Assembly (NCBI GenBank): GCA_004352715.1
Contig: SCFE01000117.1
Location: 1,227,009-1,291,008 of the forward strand
Length of the DNA stretch: 64,000 nucleotides
Origin: Hofstenia miamia
Taxonomy: Eukaryota > Xenacoelomorpha > Acoela
Direction of reading: 5' to 3'
Shown here: one piece after another, positions 23,409 to 36,870 of the stretch
Numbering within the stretch: the first letter of the stretch is position 1
Layout: each line of letters begins with the position of its first letter
Notes under the pieces: model-generated
What the model was told of the DNA's origin: nothing
The model's database searches: none
The model's input: the letters and a program-made list of their open reading frames with translations, nothing else
Program-made: the position numbers and the translations under genes

Positions 23409-23741
23409 TTATCTATATTTTTTAGGCTTGCGGATTGACAAATACACCGATAAAACCAATAATATTACTAAAATGATCACGGGATGAAAATGATCCATAG
23501 TGGGTTGAAATCGAACGACAAGGGTCGGTCTAACATCTCTAGCTCCCAATATTGCATAGGCACTGCATTGAATAAAAGACCTTAAAGAGTTAGTATAACA
23601 TCCAATCTCGATATCGAATAAATTGATGCAACTAAAATTTAAAGATACATGTATTGTATTAGCCAAAAACAAAGACAAAGAATTCACAGGAATAATGAGA
23701 AAATCACTTTGAAACCCCGAATGAATGATTGCAAGCTGCAT
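23409..23741 (-). other. 110-codon open frame with a C-terminal hydrophobic segment, status unknown
   Basis: The frame ends with HPVIILVILLVLSVYLSIRK, a plausible transmembrane helix with a positive tail. The rest has no recognisable domain, base composition is like the surrounding intron, and no splice structure supports it. It could easily be chance. Listed only because the hydrophobic end is distinctive. Confidence 0.12.
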
Positions 23742-24814
23742 AGTTATTTTGGATAAATTTCAATACAAACGTTTTAATTACACTGGCAAAAGCAATGAAA
23801 TTCACTGCAGAGTACCCACCAAGTCTAAACCTGAGGCATTGGCGGTATGAGTTGGAAGAAGTACACAGGAGGCGTGAAGAAAGTAACGGAATAAGGGAGT
23901 ATGAATTGAATTAGAACTAAGTCGAAATTGCTTTTCCAGAGTGATTGTTTGAAATTCATGGTCTTTGATAATTAAAGTGAGAAAAGGATGCCATTAATTT
24001 TAATTAAAATGTAACTCATAGATGGATGGCAGAATGCATTTCCTTTCAAACAAACCATCGCTTATTATTTCTGACCACTACATGGAGAAAAAAACAGAGA
24101 ACTGCAACATTACCGGAAATAAAGGTCGAGACGGTGTTTGTCTTCAACGAAAGTAACTGGACATTGTGTCTATAAGTTTTTGTCTGGTTTTACGCAGAGA
24201 AAACTAAATTTGTCTGATAAAATTAAAACTTTATGTACAGCAAACGTCATTTCTCTCTGTTAAAATTCAGACTTCACTTAACCAACTATGTATTGTAAAA
24301 ACATAAAAAAGCCATTACTAACCAGCTGTTTATTACAACTTTAGTAAAACAATCTGGCCGATGTTCACACAGCAAAGATCAACAACTTTTAGGAAATCTT
24401 ATTAAAGCATACTTTGACATAACTCACTCGTATCGGAGGAAGAGTAAAAACATTTTTATAGCAAATCCGGAAAAACATTCACACATTGGCAACCTAATGA
24501 AAGGTAATCAAAGTGGGTTCAATAAAGTATATAATAAGTGTACTATGAAAGTCATAGTATTATAATCTTATAATCACTTCCTGATAGGTGGAACTAAAAA
24601 AATCTGTTAAGATCTTCATGTCAGAGCTGACATACAAGGCCACGTTTGCACGGCAGACATTTTTTCCTATATACGTTTGTTAAGTCATATTTAAACGGCA
24701 ATTATAGTAATTTTTACATTAAAAATGTCGCGCTCTGAATCTTAATAGAATGCTTAGAATTAAGAAAGTATTCAAATTATTAATAACTATTCCCTGTTGT
24801 ATGTTTGACTACCG

Positions 24815-25023
24815 TTAATTAAATAAACAGTTTATTAATGAAATAATGTAACAATGAATTAATACATATTTACAAATTGCACTCAGCAACTGTAAGAATT
24901 GCTCTTCGTCTACTTGTCGGTTGAGGTTATTGTCAATTTCTTCCTTCATCTGGTGTAAGAATGCCTCAGTGCATCTTGGCCTTTTCTTAAATAATGTACC
25001 AACATGTACAAAAGCTCCAAAGA
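24815..25023 (-). other. Coding-like stretch downstream of the RT relic
   Basis: Following a pyrimidine-rich tract and AG (TTGTTGTCCTTAAG), the minus strand is open for about 69 codons. Its first half reads FKKRPRCTEAFLHQMKEEID and NNLNRQVDEEQFLQLL, an amphipathic, charged composition unlike random AT-rich DNA; its second half is AT-rich and ends at TAA. It lies about 95 bp after the RT/zinc-knuckle ORF on the same strand, so it may belong to that element or be a separate fragment. Function unknown. Confidence 0.25.
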
Positions 25024-25118
25024 CTTAAGGACAACAAGAAGGTAATCCAGAGTAAAGATGATTAACGGTAGAGTAAACCAATGGAATGATAAACAAGAAT
25101 AGAAATGATGAAATGTAA

Positions 25119-25892
25119 TCATATGATATTGATGTCAATGTCCCCGATTGGGAATGATTTGTAGTAGAACTTTTTCCTTTTCCCATGAAGCGCTATACGA
25201 GCATAACGTAGAATAGTAAAAGATAGCCGATTTCGTATATATGTTATCGCTTCCACATACGAGCAATTGGTCTTTGCGTTGAGTTTTTCAGCAAGCACTG
25301 AGTGGAACCTGCCAGCCTCTTCACCCATTGCACCATTTGCAGGAAAGACCAGGGGTGTGAATGAAGAGTGTTCTACATGCTGTACGCGCTCTTGATAAGC
25401 CGCCTTTTTAGCTCTCTCATGTTCTTCCAGTATTTTCTCAACATTTCTGTTCCGATAGGATGGGGCATTTGGATGGGTAATTCTCACATCGAACATCGAT
25501 TTCTGTAGAGGAGCCCAGAATGAACGACAAGAAATATCCAGTCGAGCACTTGCCTCAGTGTTGCCACTCATTTGGTTCATCTCCTCGGGGGTCAGTTCAA
25601 TCAGGTGTGGTTCGATTTCCACGTCCTTGGAGATTTCTGACAGGAACTCTGCCTCTAGATCCCGGACCGCATTGTATCTCATTATGGTGAATCCTTCTAG
25701 CTTACATGTGAGAGCGTGGTCGATGTCCTTAGGCTGACCACATTCACAGTATTTTGCCATCTTTTGTATAGGCCAGTCGGATCGCAAGCTAATTGCGTCA
25801 CTAAACTCATCTCTGTTAAAGTAGAAACCATGTTCCTTAGAGGAGTTAGTGATGAGCCAGGACGAGATGCCTTTCGGTTCGAACAATGCCAA
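25119..25892 (-). pseudogene. Retroelement ORF fragment, 257 codons, nuclease-like C-terminus
   Basis: The longest intact open frame of the relic. Order: SSWL motif (about 10-14), knuckle CECGQPKDIDHALTC (49-63), ...RYNAVRDLEAEFL (72-84), ARLDIS (116-121), FDVRITHPNAPSY (134-146), HERAKKAAYQERVQHVEHSS, FTPLVFPANGAMGEE. All of these are family hallmarks and in order, so this part decayed little. The 5' frame is lost near 25,900. Confidence 0.7.
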
Positions 25893-26165
25893 CGATCGTC
25901 TGGTCTAGTCGTTGCAAGTTTGAATCACTTGTGTCTTTAAACGTTTATTATATTCCTGATTTCGACATCTGATGGTGGACTTAACTGTGGTGTTATCAAT
26001 GTTGAATGTATCGGCCTTTTGGAGGATGGCTTCTTTTAAGCTTTTGATGAGTTCCAAGGAATTGATGTTCAATCTCTGAGCTTTTTCACTTGGATCGCAG
26101 ATACCCAGTCCACCTTGGACAACCGGAAGAGATAGTATTTTTCTTTGTTCATTGTTAATTAACAA
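25119..26165 (-). mobile_element. Retroelement relic: post-RT region, zinc knuckle and nuclease-like domain
   Basis: Two overlapping minus-strand pieces form the end of a non-LTR-type polyprotein. The upstream piece (26165-25905) carries LPVVQGGLGICDPSEKAQRL, the LPxxxGGLGIxxP segment that follows the reverse transcriptase in a repeat-protein family common in cnidarian and sponge genomes. A frame change near 25,900 leads into the second piece (25892-25119). That piece has SSWLITN, DAISLRSDW, a CxCG...HxxxC knuckle (C49, C51, H59, C63), then ARLDISCRSFW and FDVRITHPNAPSY. The D119 and D135 spacing recalls a PD-(D/E)xK restriction-like endonuclease as in R2-type LINEs; that assignment is inference. 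The catalytic RT part is missing, so this is 5'-truncated. Confidence 0.7.
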
Positions 26166-26679
26166 CAGTTACATAATTTTAAGATAAAAAGTGTCAGCGG
26201 CTCAGATTAAGGTAGACAGAGCTATTACATGTTAGAGGAATAAAGGGACATTTAAATTTTCAATTTTAACTAAATAATTTTTCTAAATGAGAATCTCGAC
26301 ATCAGATATCATAAACAATAACGCATTACGTATAGCATGTAGAAAAATCAGCTTTAATCAATATACATGTAGGGTTGCGCGAAAATTTTCTAAAAGTTAC
26401 ATGTTACATAAACTTGAAAGATTTTTTTAAGTCAAATCTATTTAAATGCAATGTTTGTAGTTGGAGGAAAAATATGTGAACATATGGTAGATTGCTTGAA
26501 TAACTAAGGTACAGATTGGTTCTTCTAAAATCAGTTAAAACCCAAATAAGCAAAGCTAGTTCCAAAAACAAGACCTTGAATTGAAGAAGCATACACACAA
26601 ATTCTTTGCTTGCTTTGCAACTTAAAAATTAAATATTAATATATTTGACAATCACAACCACGTCGGTAGAAACGTTGGT

Positions 26680-26717
26680 CATAGACTTCTAAATACCAAA
26701 TAATTTAGAAGTCTATG
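26680..26717. repeat. Perfect 15-bp hairpin with 8-base loop
   Basis: CATAGACTTCTAAAT (26680-26694) is exactly reverse-complemented at 26703-26717, around ACCAAATA. No pairing continues outside the arms. It has no run of T after it and no known partner; function unknown. Confidence 0.75.
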
Positions 26718-29700
26718 CTTTGACATACAGTCGTGGATAGAGAATATAAAAAGTACCGATTGAAATGACGAGTTTATTTAAATTTCACAGAAACATGCAA
26801 TATACAGTTATGTGTTTGACAAAGCACAACAGCTATCATAAAAACGAATATCAAGTGGACCTCATCATTCTTAAAAACAGTCGTCGTTTGCCTCAGGGTT
26901 AAAGTAATAAAACTCTTGTTTCTTGTTCCCGCTTTCTTGCAAAAGAAAAAAGAAATATTAGTATTATTTAATACCACAAATTATTTGCGAAATTAATATG
27001 CAACCTATTTTGCCATGAGCACGACGGGATCAGGCACCATTGTAGTGTCAGTCCCCGCCTTAATACACAACTAAGAAAAAAGTCACAATTATTTTAATCC
27101 TATCTCGGCTGGGTCTTGGACTTTTTTCTGACTTTTAATATCGAGGATCTGCTACAAGTTTATTCACTATTCACCAACAAGTAGCGAAACTTGGCAGGGC
27201 TATTGCTTACATATTACAGAATACTAAGAGAACAAAAAATGATATTCTGGTGATCTGGCGTCATAATAAGCGCTGACATTTGCAAATTGACTGCAATGAC
27301 AAAACATTTGAAAAATATGTTCCAAAACGCTAATATTTAACAGGGTGGTGACCAATGATAAACGGAACACACTGAGAAAATAATTATTAGATGTCTTTTG
27401 ATGAAAGCACATATAATTGAATTTTGTTAAATATCTTAACATTCATTTCTCGTTTCATACATGTACAGTAAAACGCAAGTTTTGCTACTTTGTCGGTACA
27501 AAGTTGGTTATGAAATTTCGAATGAACAACTCATGAAATTAACTTTCCTTAAAATTCAATAGATTGGGAAAAAAAATTAAAAACCACCCTGTTTGTAAAC
27601 GATAAGCAATGATATCAAGGCATGGGCATTCGTTAACTTTATAGAATAAAAGTGTGGAGCGACTCAAATCAATTAAGGAAGCACTTGTTTTATGAATTGG
27701 AGGCCATGATAAAGAAAAAGCTGTTGTCAGCTGGTTTCTCAATGGAACAGCTAATAACTATTAAACAATTAAACAACTGTTTTATTTAATGAAGCGCCCT
27801 TGATCAAAGTAAGTCTAAGATGTGTACCCTTATACACACAAAAACAGTCATTAATCTCATATTAATTTAATTATCATTGCCATCCGGATGTGCTAAAGTA
27901 ATAACAAATCAGTTAGATTTTGTTTACTTAAAACGTGGCAAAGTCTCCACTGACGCTAACCGCCGTTAATAATATGATTTCAGAGTATCATTTTTCCATT
28001 ATCAATACAAATTCTTCAAATAAAAATGAAAAAACCGCGGGTCTCATTTTACACGTTAATGAGACATGCTAAATACACTAATATTATCTTTTCATTAGAC
28101 TTTGAATAAAATTCTGATGAATGATATTTTTTCTAAAGAATTGTTTTCTTAAACCACAATTTTCTAGTTTATTTATAACCAAAACTACTCATGCTATTTA
28201 GTCAAAATATTAAACAAACAAGTTAAATTTTCTCAACATTTCTCAAATAGAATTCACTGTAAAACTGCAGTACAATTCTAACTTGCAGCATACCCAGAAT
28301 ATTCTGATCTTATAGGTTGGCAGAGAAGGGGATAGGACTCGTCAATCAAGTGGAACATTGGTGGAAACTAGATGTTAGAAAACAACGAATGCTTAACTGG
28401 AGAGTATTATGTCATGCAGAAATTTTTAGCAAAAGCATTTTATTTATCCCAAGCGCTCCTCCAGAAATTTTTATTAAATCTATAAATGCTCATATCTTAT
28501 GAACTAATAAAGAAATCCAAAATTTTTGGAGTCACAATCTCTGACTTCGTTCACGCGCACCTCAGGAGGGCTAGGTGGTCTATCAAATGGAAAAGACGAG
28601 CAGAAGCTTTTGTTATTTCCATAGGCTTTTAGTCTGCTGATTATTTTAGATTAACACTGAAAAATTTTAGTCTTTTCAAATACTTCCGGAACAGGAAGAA
28701 GTTTTATCACAAATGTTCTTCATAGGAGCATATTCATCAATAGATCTATCAATGTCCGGAGACTTACAAATTTCTTAATATGCATGGAGAGTATTCCTGG
28801 AAAGTGTCCATAAGATGTTTTCAATCTTTAAAATCACACCGGACAATCTTAGGATAAAGATCGCTTGAAGGCAAATTTTTCATTCAAGTTCACATGGAAA
28901 TCTTTCCTTCTATTAATAATAAAATTAGTCATTTTAAATTTATCTGCGCATTAACTGCAATTTATCTTCCAATGTACAATTTATGTTACAATTAAATTAT
29001 TTAAACATATTTAATCAAAATACCTAAAATTTGAAAATAGCAATTAAATCAAAAGACAGAATTATAGAATAATATAAGAGGACTACTGTCCCTCAGAAAA
29101 ACGCGTGTACAAATCAGGGCATGACTACAGGATCTCAATTAAACACTTACAAATCGCATCCATATTTTAAAAGTTTTGCCCCTACCAAACATTTCTGGGC
29201 TCTTATAACAAAGGTCCTAATATTTTGCAAGAATGGACATCTCAATTCGATCCATTCCTCGCATTAATTTTTATTAAATATAATATTTTAACCAAAAATA
29301 TTGGAAACAAGACGGAAAAGGCGGCTAGGTACGCATCAATTGTTTGGCACCCACAAAAAACACAGTCAAAATGTCGAACAACTTAAAGCCTTTTCGGACC
29401 GACCAACACAGTTCCGTACCCGTTTTCCACAGGCCCTAGAAAACAAAAAATCTACATCTTGCAAGAATGTGTGTAAGATTATTAACCTAAAGGCCTCCAA
29501 TCATTGTAATTTACATAAAATGAAAAACTTGTTGTTCAACTTATTAATTTGTTGTGAAAAATGAGATACTAGTGTGAGCGTAATGTTGCTTGCAAACACT
29601 TTTTTCATTCAAATGCTTGTTTTACATGCAAAAAGTTCAAATCTTACATAGAAATTGACCCGTGATTATATAAAAAATTAAAGTGTTTCATATTTAAAAA

Positions 29701-32029
29701 AGTTTGTGGAATGTAATATACGTATTTCTACTTTCCAAGTCATTATATTATAGCGCGGTGTTAGGTAATCTTGGAAGAAATCCTGAGTGAATTCGGTTTT
29801 GTGATACAGTTGATTTCTTAACTAAAAATGTCAGACACTGTAGATCATTTAAAAGTTTGCAACATGTTAAGTGAATAAATCATTATTCTAAACTTTAATT
29901 ATTAGCACACTGAAAATTGAGTTTAAAAGAAATAAAATCCAGTTATTAGCAATCAACCTGGCCTGTTAGTAGTTTTGATAAAAAGAAATAAAATTGCAAA
30001 ACTTTTAGTCTACTTTTAATAATTAGAAGACTGAGTTTACTTGCTCTTTGTCTACGATCATTTCGTTCGAGTACTTCAACCTGTCTGTATCTTTGCTATA
30101 TAAGTTTGGCAGGACATTGAAAAAATGCTGCAAGCTAGGGCAAACGATAGCTTAGATATCCATTTCTCTGATTATGTATAAGGATCCTAAAATCCCTTCA
30201 CTATAGAAAATATCCATACGTTTACTAAGCTAAAACTGTCATTAGAGATTATAAATGGGATATTCAAACACTAATAAATTTGTTCATCATTCAAACGAAT
30301 TCGAGGCAAGCCGCAAATAAATTAAGCCAATGCTTCAAATTGGAGAGTTTTATTCATAACTTAATAATTTTAAGATCAACAAAAATATAGGATGTCGAAG
30401 TCTCTTATACACATCTAATAGTTTTTTCAGACAATTTTGTAATATTTTGCTTTTAACCTCATCAAGAAATTATGATAGAAAACCGTTCCAATAAATGTTC
30501 ACTGCAGCTTGTGAAGCATGGGTGAAATTCGAAATTTACCAGAAGAAAACGAATTCTGGAAAGTGTATTTTTTATTAAGGCGTATTTAACGCTGTCGTTC
30601 CGACTCAAAACATTTCAGTGATATAAAACATTTGAAGAAATTTCCCAAATAAAACAACGCAATGACTACAACGATTTCATCAGTTCAGATGTCGCAAAAT
30701 CAAAATACACATTTTCGGGATAAAAACGTTGACCCTTAGATTTTGACTGAATTCTTAAGCCGAATTGACACATAACTGACCAAGAAGGTGCGAGAAAATA
30801 AAATGTGCAGCGCAGAAAATATTAATTCATCCTGCATTTTGCGTTCTGATAATTAACAATTTAGGATGGAGATAAAATTCCTTCCCTCGACAAGCAAGAA
30901 GTTAATAATATCAATCCAGAACAGCGTTTATGCTCAACAAAAATTATTACAAGGAATTTCCATCCATATTTCAATGACTCCATTGTAAAATTATTTCTAA
31001 GTAAAGCGGGTGCTACTGCTTATAGTTCAATGGTGTAGAGGCAAAATTACTTAATGACATCGTCTATTATATTGCAACACTAAAATTATAATAAAATTTG
31101 AAACACAGAATTCTTAGCAAGAAATAATGCTTGTTTTATAAGAATTAGTAGTACTTTTAATCAAAACGACTGTCAACAATGTTCAAAACGTAAGAAGCAC
31201 AAGCCTGGAGATTTAGTTGAATTATAATAAATTACGTTTTAAACCTTAAAGTTAGATAAAAACCAACGTTTATTTTCTTCTGATGACCAAAGATTGTGTG
31301 ATATGCTGCTAGGACGTCCTGCTTTAGGAAGGACAACCTTGCTTCACATTAAAAAGGTCTGTCTACAAAGACTATAATTAAAACAGTAGTGATGTTAATC
31401 ACCGCTTGATTTGAAAAAAGATCCAACACGTTAAGTAACACCAATGAATTGCTGTTTCCCCCATCAGAAAATGATTGATGTTAATATATCAACTCCTCAC
31501 TCCTCAATATAATCATGTTAAATTTGAATTTAGTTTAAAAATTGCAGTTGTCATTTTTTTTCCTTTTTGGGAATTTGGAAATTGCAATTTTATATGCTGC
31601 TGTAAGAATTATGCTCTAAGAACTGTACATTACTCAAACCAAATTGAAAGAATTATATAAAGACATTTGGATCCTCACAAAATTTACCAAAAATATTCAA
31701 CACCTCATGGGAAAGCATTAAGAAGCGAATGATACTTTTTTATATTAATAAGATTGAATATCGAGATTGAGAAACTTGAATAAAAATTTTTTTCAAAAGT
31801 ACATTTATAAACATAAAAGGCAGTTTGTCGGAAAGGTGCTTAAAATTGATAACGTTAACCCACTGATGTATTATGTCAAACAAACAAAATGAATACGTGA
31901 CTGTTTGAGAATAGGCATTTGAAAGTTGGGCCAATGAATTCATATAAGATAATAAATTTCACATAATGAAGTAAATTAAAAGTTAATATATTAAACAGTA
32001 AGAAGAATGTTTCCGATAATTAAACAGTT

Positions 32030-32330
32030 GGAATTTGCTTATAATAGCCACTAATTGGTCAATGCGTCATCACAGGAATCAAGTTGCACGCAGTAATTAA
32101 GAGAAATCGCATTGCAAATAAGGCGTTTCTCTTTGAACACAAATAGCGCGAAGTGAGGTCAACTAATTGTTGGAAATTAATTAATAGATGCAAAGTCCCG
32201 ACATAAAAGCGTGGAAAGCAAAACGTGCCAGGAGAAGACCTCCTGAGAAGAAAACACAGTAACTGTCAGCTGGGAGTAGAACTCAATTAAACAAGCACTT
32301 GACGCCGTATCCCTTTTTCTTAATGAAACT
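32030..32330. promoter_or_regulatory. Candidate regulatory block in BCL11 intron 2
   Basis: GC-richer, non-coding, with CTAATTGG, GTAATTAAG, ATTGCAAATAAG (octamer-like), AGGTCA (32156-32161, nuclear-receptor half-site) and AAATTAATTAAT. Its density of homeodomain/POU-type words within a developmental gene's long intron suggests an enhancer or conserved non-coding element. Not testable here. Confidence 0.3.
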
Positions 32331-33639
32331 AAGTGTTGCTGAGATTGATGCGTGAATAGGGAAAACAGCGTTCATTAATTTATCAGAAAGTTGCTTTGTT
32401 ATGCGGAGCACTTAAGTCGGATATTCGAAGTCCTTTACTAAAATGTACGCCGCAAACACATCGATTGGCTGCTAAATATAGCTAATCTATTTTTAAATGA
32501 ATCAAAGTAATTAAAAACAGAGCCACTAATTAGAGGCGATCATCTCTTCTTCTACTATCTCACCAACTTACTCCATCCACAACTACATCAACTGAGAGGC
32601 AGAATAACCGATTTAAAGCTAGACCGAGAGAAAAAAGTAAAGTAGGTCCCATTAAAAGCAAAACTTTTTTAGAAATTAAGATAATTCCAAAATGAAAAAT
32701 CCTCGAAAAATAACATTAAATAAACGATTGAATTCGTATATATTGGAATAGATATGTCCCACTTTGTTTGCATGTTCTCATCTTAAAACTATCTAACAAT
32801 GTGATGTTTGAAAAAAAATTGTTAACTATATGAACTATGAGATGAAGTTAGTATTACAAGAAAACTGCAAATCACTTTCCTGCAACACAAGCTCAGTGCA
32901 TTCCAAGCAAAATAATAAGAATAAACAAGTTTTAAAAGATTCACCAACAATTTGATGGTTTTTAATGACCTTAAAGTATCTTTAAAGGTAAAATCCCTTG
33001 CAAATGCTGAATATACGTGTAGAAAATTTTTCAAATAGACTTCAACTAAAAAACCCGGGAAATGAGAAAAATTATGAAAGTGATTTGAAGTTGAAAAATT
33101 TACAAGTCGTTATAAAGTACGAATTGCATACATCTAGCTTAAACTATAGATGTAGGATTAATACAATAAAGCGTGCGCACTATATAGAGGTGTCATTTCT
33201 ATCATGAATTTGTTCATTTACACATTTGTAAAAAATTCACACAGAGGTTGAATTTCCAGGAAATAAAACGAAAAACCCTTCTTCAATTTTCAATTAATAA
33301 ATTCACTTATAAAAGTTGAAATGAACTCCGCATTCTTGTTAGAGAATAAAATTTAGAGTAAAAGTTAATCAATACTTTGAAACAGTTGAAATACAAATAT
33401 TTCGAATGAATCTAACGTAGTAGGAATGATAACATTTTTTAATTATTAATAATAATGAAAATTTTGGTAAATATTACACATTTATGACCCCATTCTGGAG
33501 TTTGATTGTTTGAAATAAACAATTAGATGCTTATGAATACTGGGGAACATTTAGAAATGGAGTTAAGGCATTTAAACGTCCCACTTTTAAAACGTTCTCT
33601 ACTTACGATTCAATCCAACTTCCATTATATGCAATTTTC

Positions 33640-33800
33640 CATAATAATTAACACGAGAAAAATATAAGAAAAAGCGGGGATGCGCAAATAATTAAACGTT
33701 GATTGACCAGTGACAAGCAAGTCCGTGTAGGTCACGTCGTCTTAATTAATTTACAATAAAACATTAAACAGGCCAAGATTTATTTGTACGGATTAATTAA
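33640..33800. promoter_or_regulatory. Candidate regulatory block in BCL11 intron 2
   Basis: CAAATAATTAAAC, TTGATTGACCAG, AGGTCACGTC, CTTAATTAATTTAC and GGATTAATTAATAC occur within 160 bp. TGACCA (33704-33709) is the core recognised by BCL11A's C-terminal fingers, but it is expected often by chance. Inference only. Confidence 0.25.
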
Positions 33801-36202
33801 TACACTACTTCTAAAGAGAAATTCCCCAAAATGAGCTTGCAAGCAAATACAACAGACGAAGAAATTTAAGTTATACATTCTATCTTTCCTTTCACCAAAC
33901 ACAAAATAACTTAGGTAGTGTTTAGCATGGAAAGTACATTTTTAGATTAAATCAATTTTGTATGACTTTCAAAATAAATCAATAAAGCCGAACCCATGAC
34001 ACTGACTTCTTCCAAAAGTGCCTCAAAATTCGAGCAATGAGAATAGTAAATCTATAGAAACGGGTTTTTATGAATGCAGGTTGACTACGTATTGCTTAAG
34101 GCAAAAAATTAACTAAATGTATTTTGAGGTTTTTTTAAAATCAATATTTCTTCTAATAAATGAATTCAATAAAAATGAGAAATTCAGAAGAACGAAAAAG
34201 GCACCACTTTCAACATGACAAATGTTATGAAGGCAGGGTAGAATAATACAGGTATTGTTCGCGGACAAGGATGGGTGTACGCATAGGCATTATTGCACAG
34301 GAGTCAGTATGGGCAAGCATTCCTTCCGCATTATGCATATCTTAATTTAGAATTGCGTTCGAAAATTAATTGAAACTTCACTGCCGAGTACGGGTAAAAA
34401 ATCTGGTACAGATGGGTATGGAAAAAAGGTTTTGATGTGTGGGTTTGGAACTAGAAATCCTTTGCCCACACATCACTAGTAGAGATACAAACTAGGGCAT
34501 GAAGCCGAAGCTCAAAGGTGTGGCAACTCTGAAAATAGGGTATACAAAGTAGCATTCATCACACATATGCTCTATAGTTTTCACGCGATATTTTTATATT
34601 TTTTAGCGGGATTAATATTGTAATGAAAATCCCATCGTGTTATCTAAAAGCTTGCTCGCTATATTTAGTATATTTTTAAATGAACATTTTAAGCGTTTAT
34701 GATATTGTTTTAATTTCAACTGGCTGAGCTGTTGCCATCGACTAAAAGCCATGCACACCCGCCGAACAAATAAAAAGATTCAGCATCAAGTTATAATACA
34801 GGCCTTGTACCGCCTTTGTACCCTATGTTAGCACGATTATCAGTGTCTATCAAAAACTTGTTGGCTTAATTGAATTTTTAAATTCATAATTTTCCTATTT
34901 TTAATTCCAAATTATCAATATGTGAAAGTCTAAAAACCCAAATGGGTCTCATTAAAAAATATTTCCAATTGTTATATCTTCGAAAAGCGACATTGGTAAA
35001 ATGGGTAAAACTAGGTTCTAAATTTGAATTTCTTTCACGATTTAGCCACTGGTGGGTTTTCGAATCGAGTGCACAACAACCGTACGTGGATATTGCCTCT
35101 AATCCACAACATTCACTATAATCATGTAATAACACTTCCCGAATATAAATTTAATTCATAATGAGAATAAATTAACTGAAATGTTTTAGTGAAAGGGTGC
35201 ATACTGTAAATATGACACATGGGAAAATGCACAAAAACTTACACAATTGTATACTACAATGCAAAAAATATAAGCAATTAAATGCCTACAAAGATAATGT
35301 GTAAAGGAAATCATATTCTGTATTCTAATGAGCTTTAAGCATTCCAAAAATCAGCGATTACAAAATTAGCAAATTATATGTTAACTAAAATGTTTTATAT
35401 GACAGCTATTCATAATTAAACGCAATTTCTTGAAGGATAATGGAGCAGAAATCTAGTAGATCTATTAAAATATTTACTGCTATTAACACATTTTAAGATT
35501 TCTGCTTAAGCATTGATAGACCAGCCATTATCGCAAATAAACAGAAAAAGAGAGATAAGCAGCATGTAATTAAACGTCTGCCTTATTACAAAGGGTGTGA
35601 CAGTCAGCATGTTTGAAATTAGAAATACGTAAGCAGCAGTCAAGCTAAAAGCCAACATCTGATTGGTTGATATTTAAGGAATTAAGCAAAGAATTTGTAC
35701 AATTTAGGGTTTACTCGAATGTCTAGGTTGGCTAGTGCCATAAAATATTGAACAAAATGTTTACCAGAAATGGTATAGTGCCGCGAGCACATTTATCGCA
35801 CAAATTCTTGAATCAAACTCGCATCATATGCTACAAAATTAAATAATTTAAAATTTCTCTTTCTTTTTAAATTCGTAACGTTCGCGAAAATGTAGAGTTC
35901 TTTTTAAAATTGTATAAATGCATTAGACTTTCAAACTTTTAGTGTGACGAGTACTTTTTATGGTGGTATGGTGGATTTACAGTAAACTGCGGGAAAATAT
36001 TCCCATTAAAAATAAATATGTTTTTTAGTTCCACGAGTGAATAAAGACCATTAATTTTGTTTCAATGCAATGATCTTAGTATTTTTATTAAAATTACATG
36101 AACATAAATTTTTATCGAAAGATTTAAAGCACTATCCATCCATACTTGCATTTTGCAGTTGTTACACTTTACATTAGGTTGTCTTTATGTAACTCAGTTT
36201 CC

Positions 36203-36203
36203 A

Positions 36204-36240
<37 letters not shown>

Positions 36241-36392
36241 NNNNNNNNNNNNNNNNNNNNNNNNNNNNNNNNNNNNNNNNNNNNNNNNNNNNNNNNNNNN
36301 NNNNNNNNNNNNNNNNNNNNNNNNNNNNNNNNNNNNNNNNNNNNNNNNNNNNNNNNNNNNNNNNNNNNNNNNNNNNNATATATATATATATA
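36203..36392. repeat. (AT)n microsatellite with an assembly gap
   Basis: AT dinucleotides on both sides of a 137-base N run (36241-36377). Open frames through it (YIYIYI...) are artefacts. Confidence 0.95.
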
Positions 36393-36870
36393 CGGGCCAG
36401 AGATGCAACCGTGCCGTTCCTTGGTCCGTGCCTTGTTCGTGCTGTGCTTAAAATTTTGTTTACTTGGCCTTTACCATGCCCTGGCCCAAATCTATGGAAT
36501 ATGCGAGCGTCTAAAATTCACAATTATTCTTAGTACAATTTTCTGTTCATAATATATTAAATGCTAGTTCATGTTTAATAATACAAATGATTCTTAGAAA
36601 TCACATTGCGGGAATTTTTAAAATGCAACAACATTATTTGTATTTTCGTTCTAGACGTTATGCCATATATAATTCCTGCTATTGCTAGTACATATCGAAT
36701 AATTTAGTACGGGTAATTTAATGTTTCTAAGTTTATAGTTTATGTTCTAATTATTACATTGCTTTTCTATGCAGTAAACGTATTGTAATATATTAGTTAC
36801 CTTTATTTAAATGTTCATACTGTACTGCTAGAATAGGATACATTTATTTAGAAAAAGTAATCATTATATA

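Noticed and set aside
29301-29564. 87-codon open frame starting METRRKRRLGTHQ
   Set aside because: No domain, no splice signals, and ends in AT-rich low-complexity sequence.
33704-33709. TGACCA as a BCL11 autoregulatory site
   Set aside because: A six-base word is expected dozens of times on both strands of 64 kb; position alone gives no support.
36146-36533. Open frames through the second gap (YIYIYI...)
   Set aside because: Translation of an (AT)n microsatellite and N.
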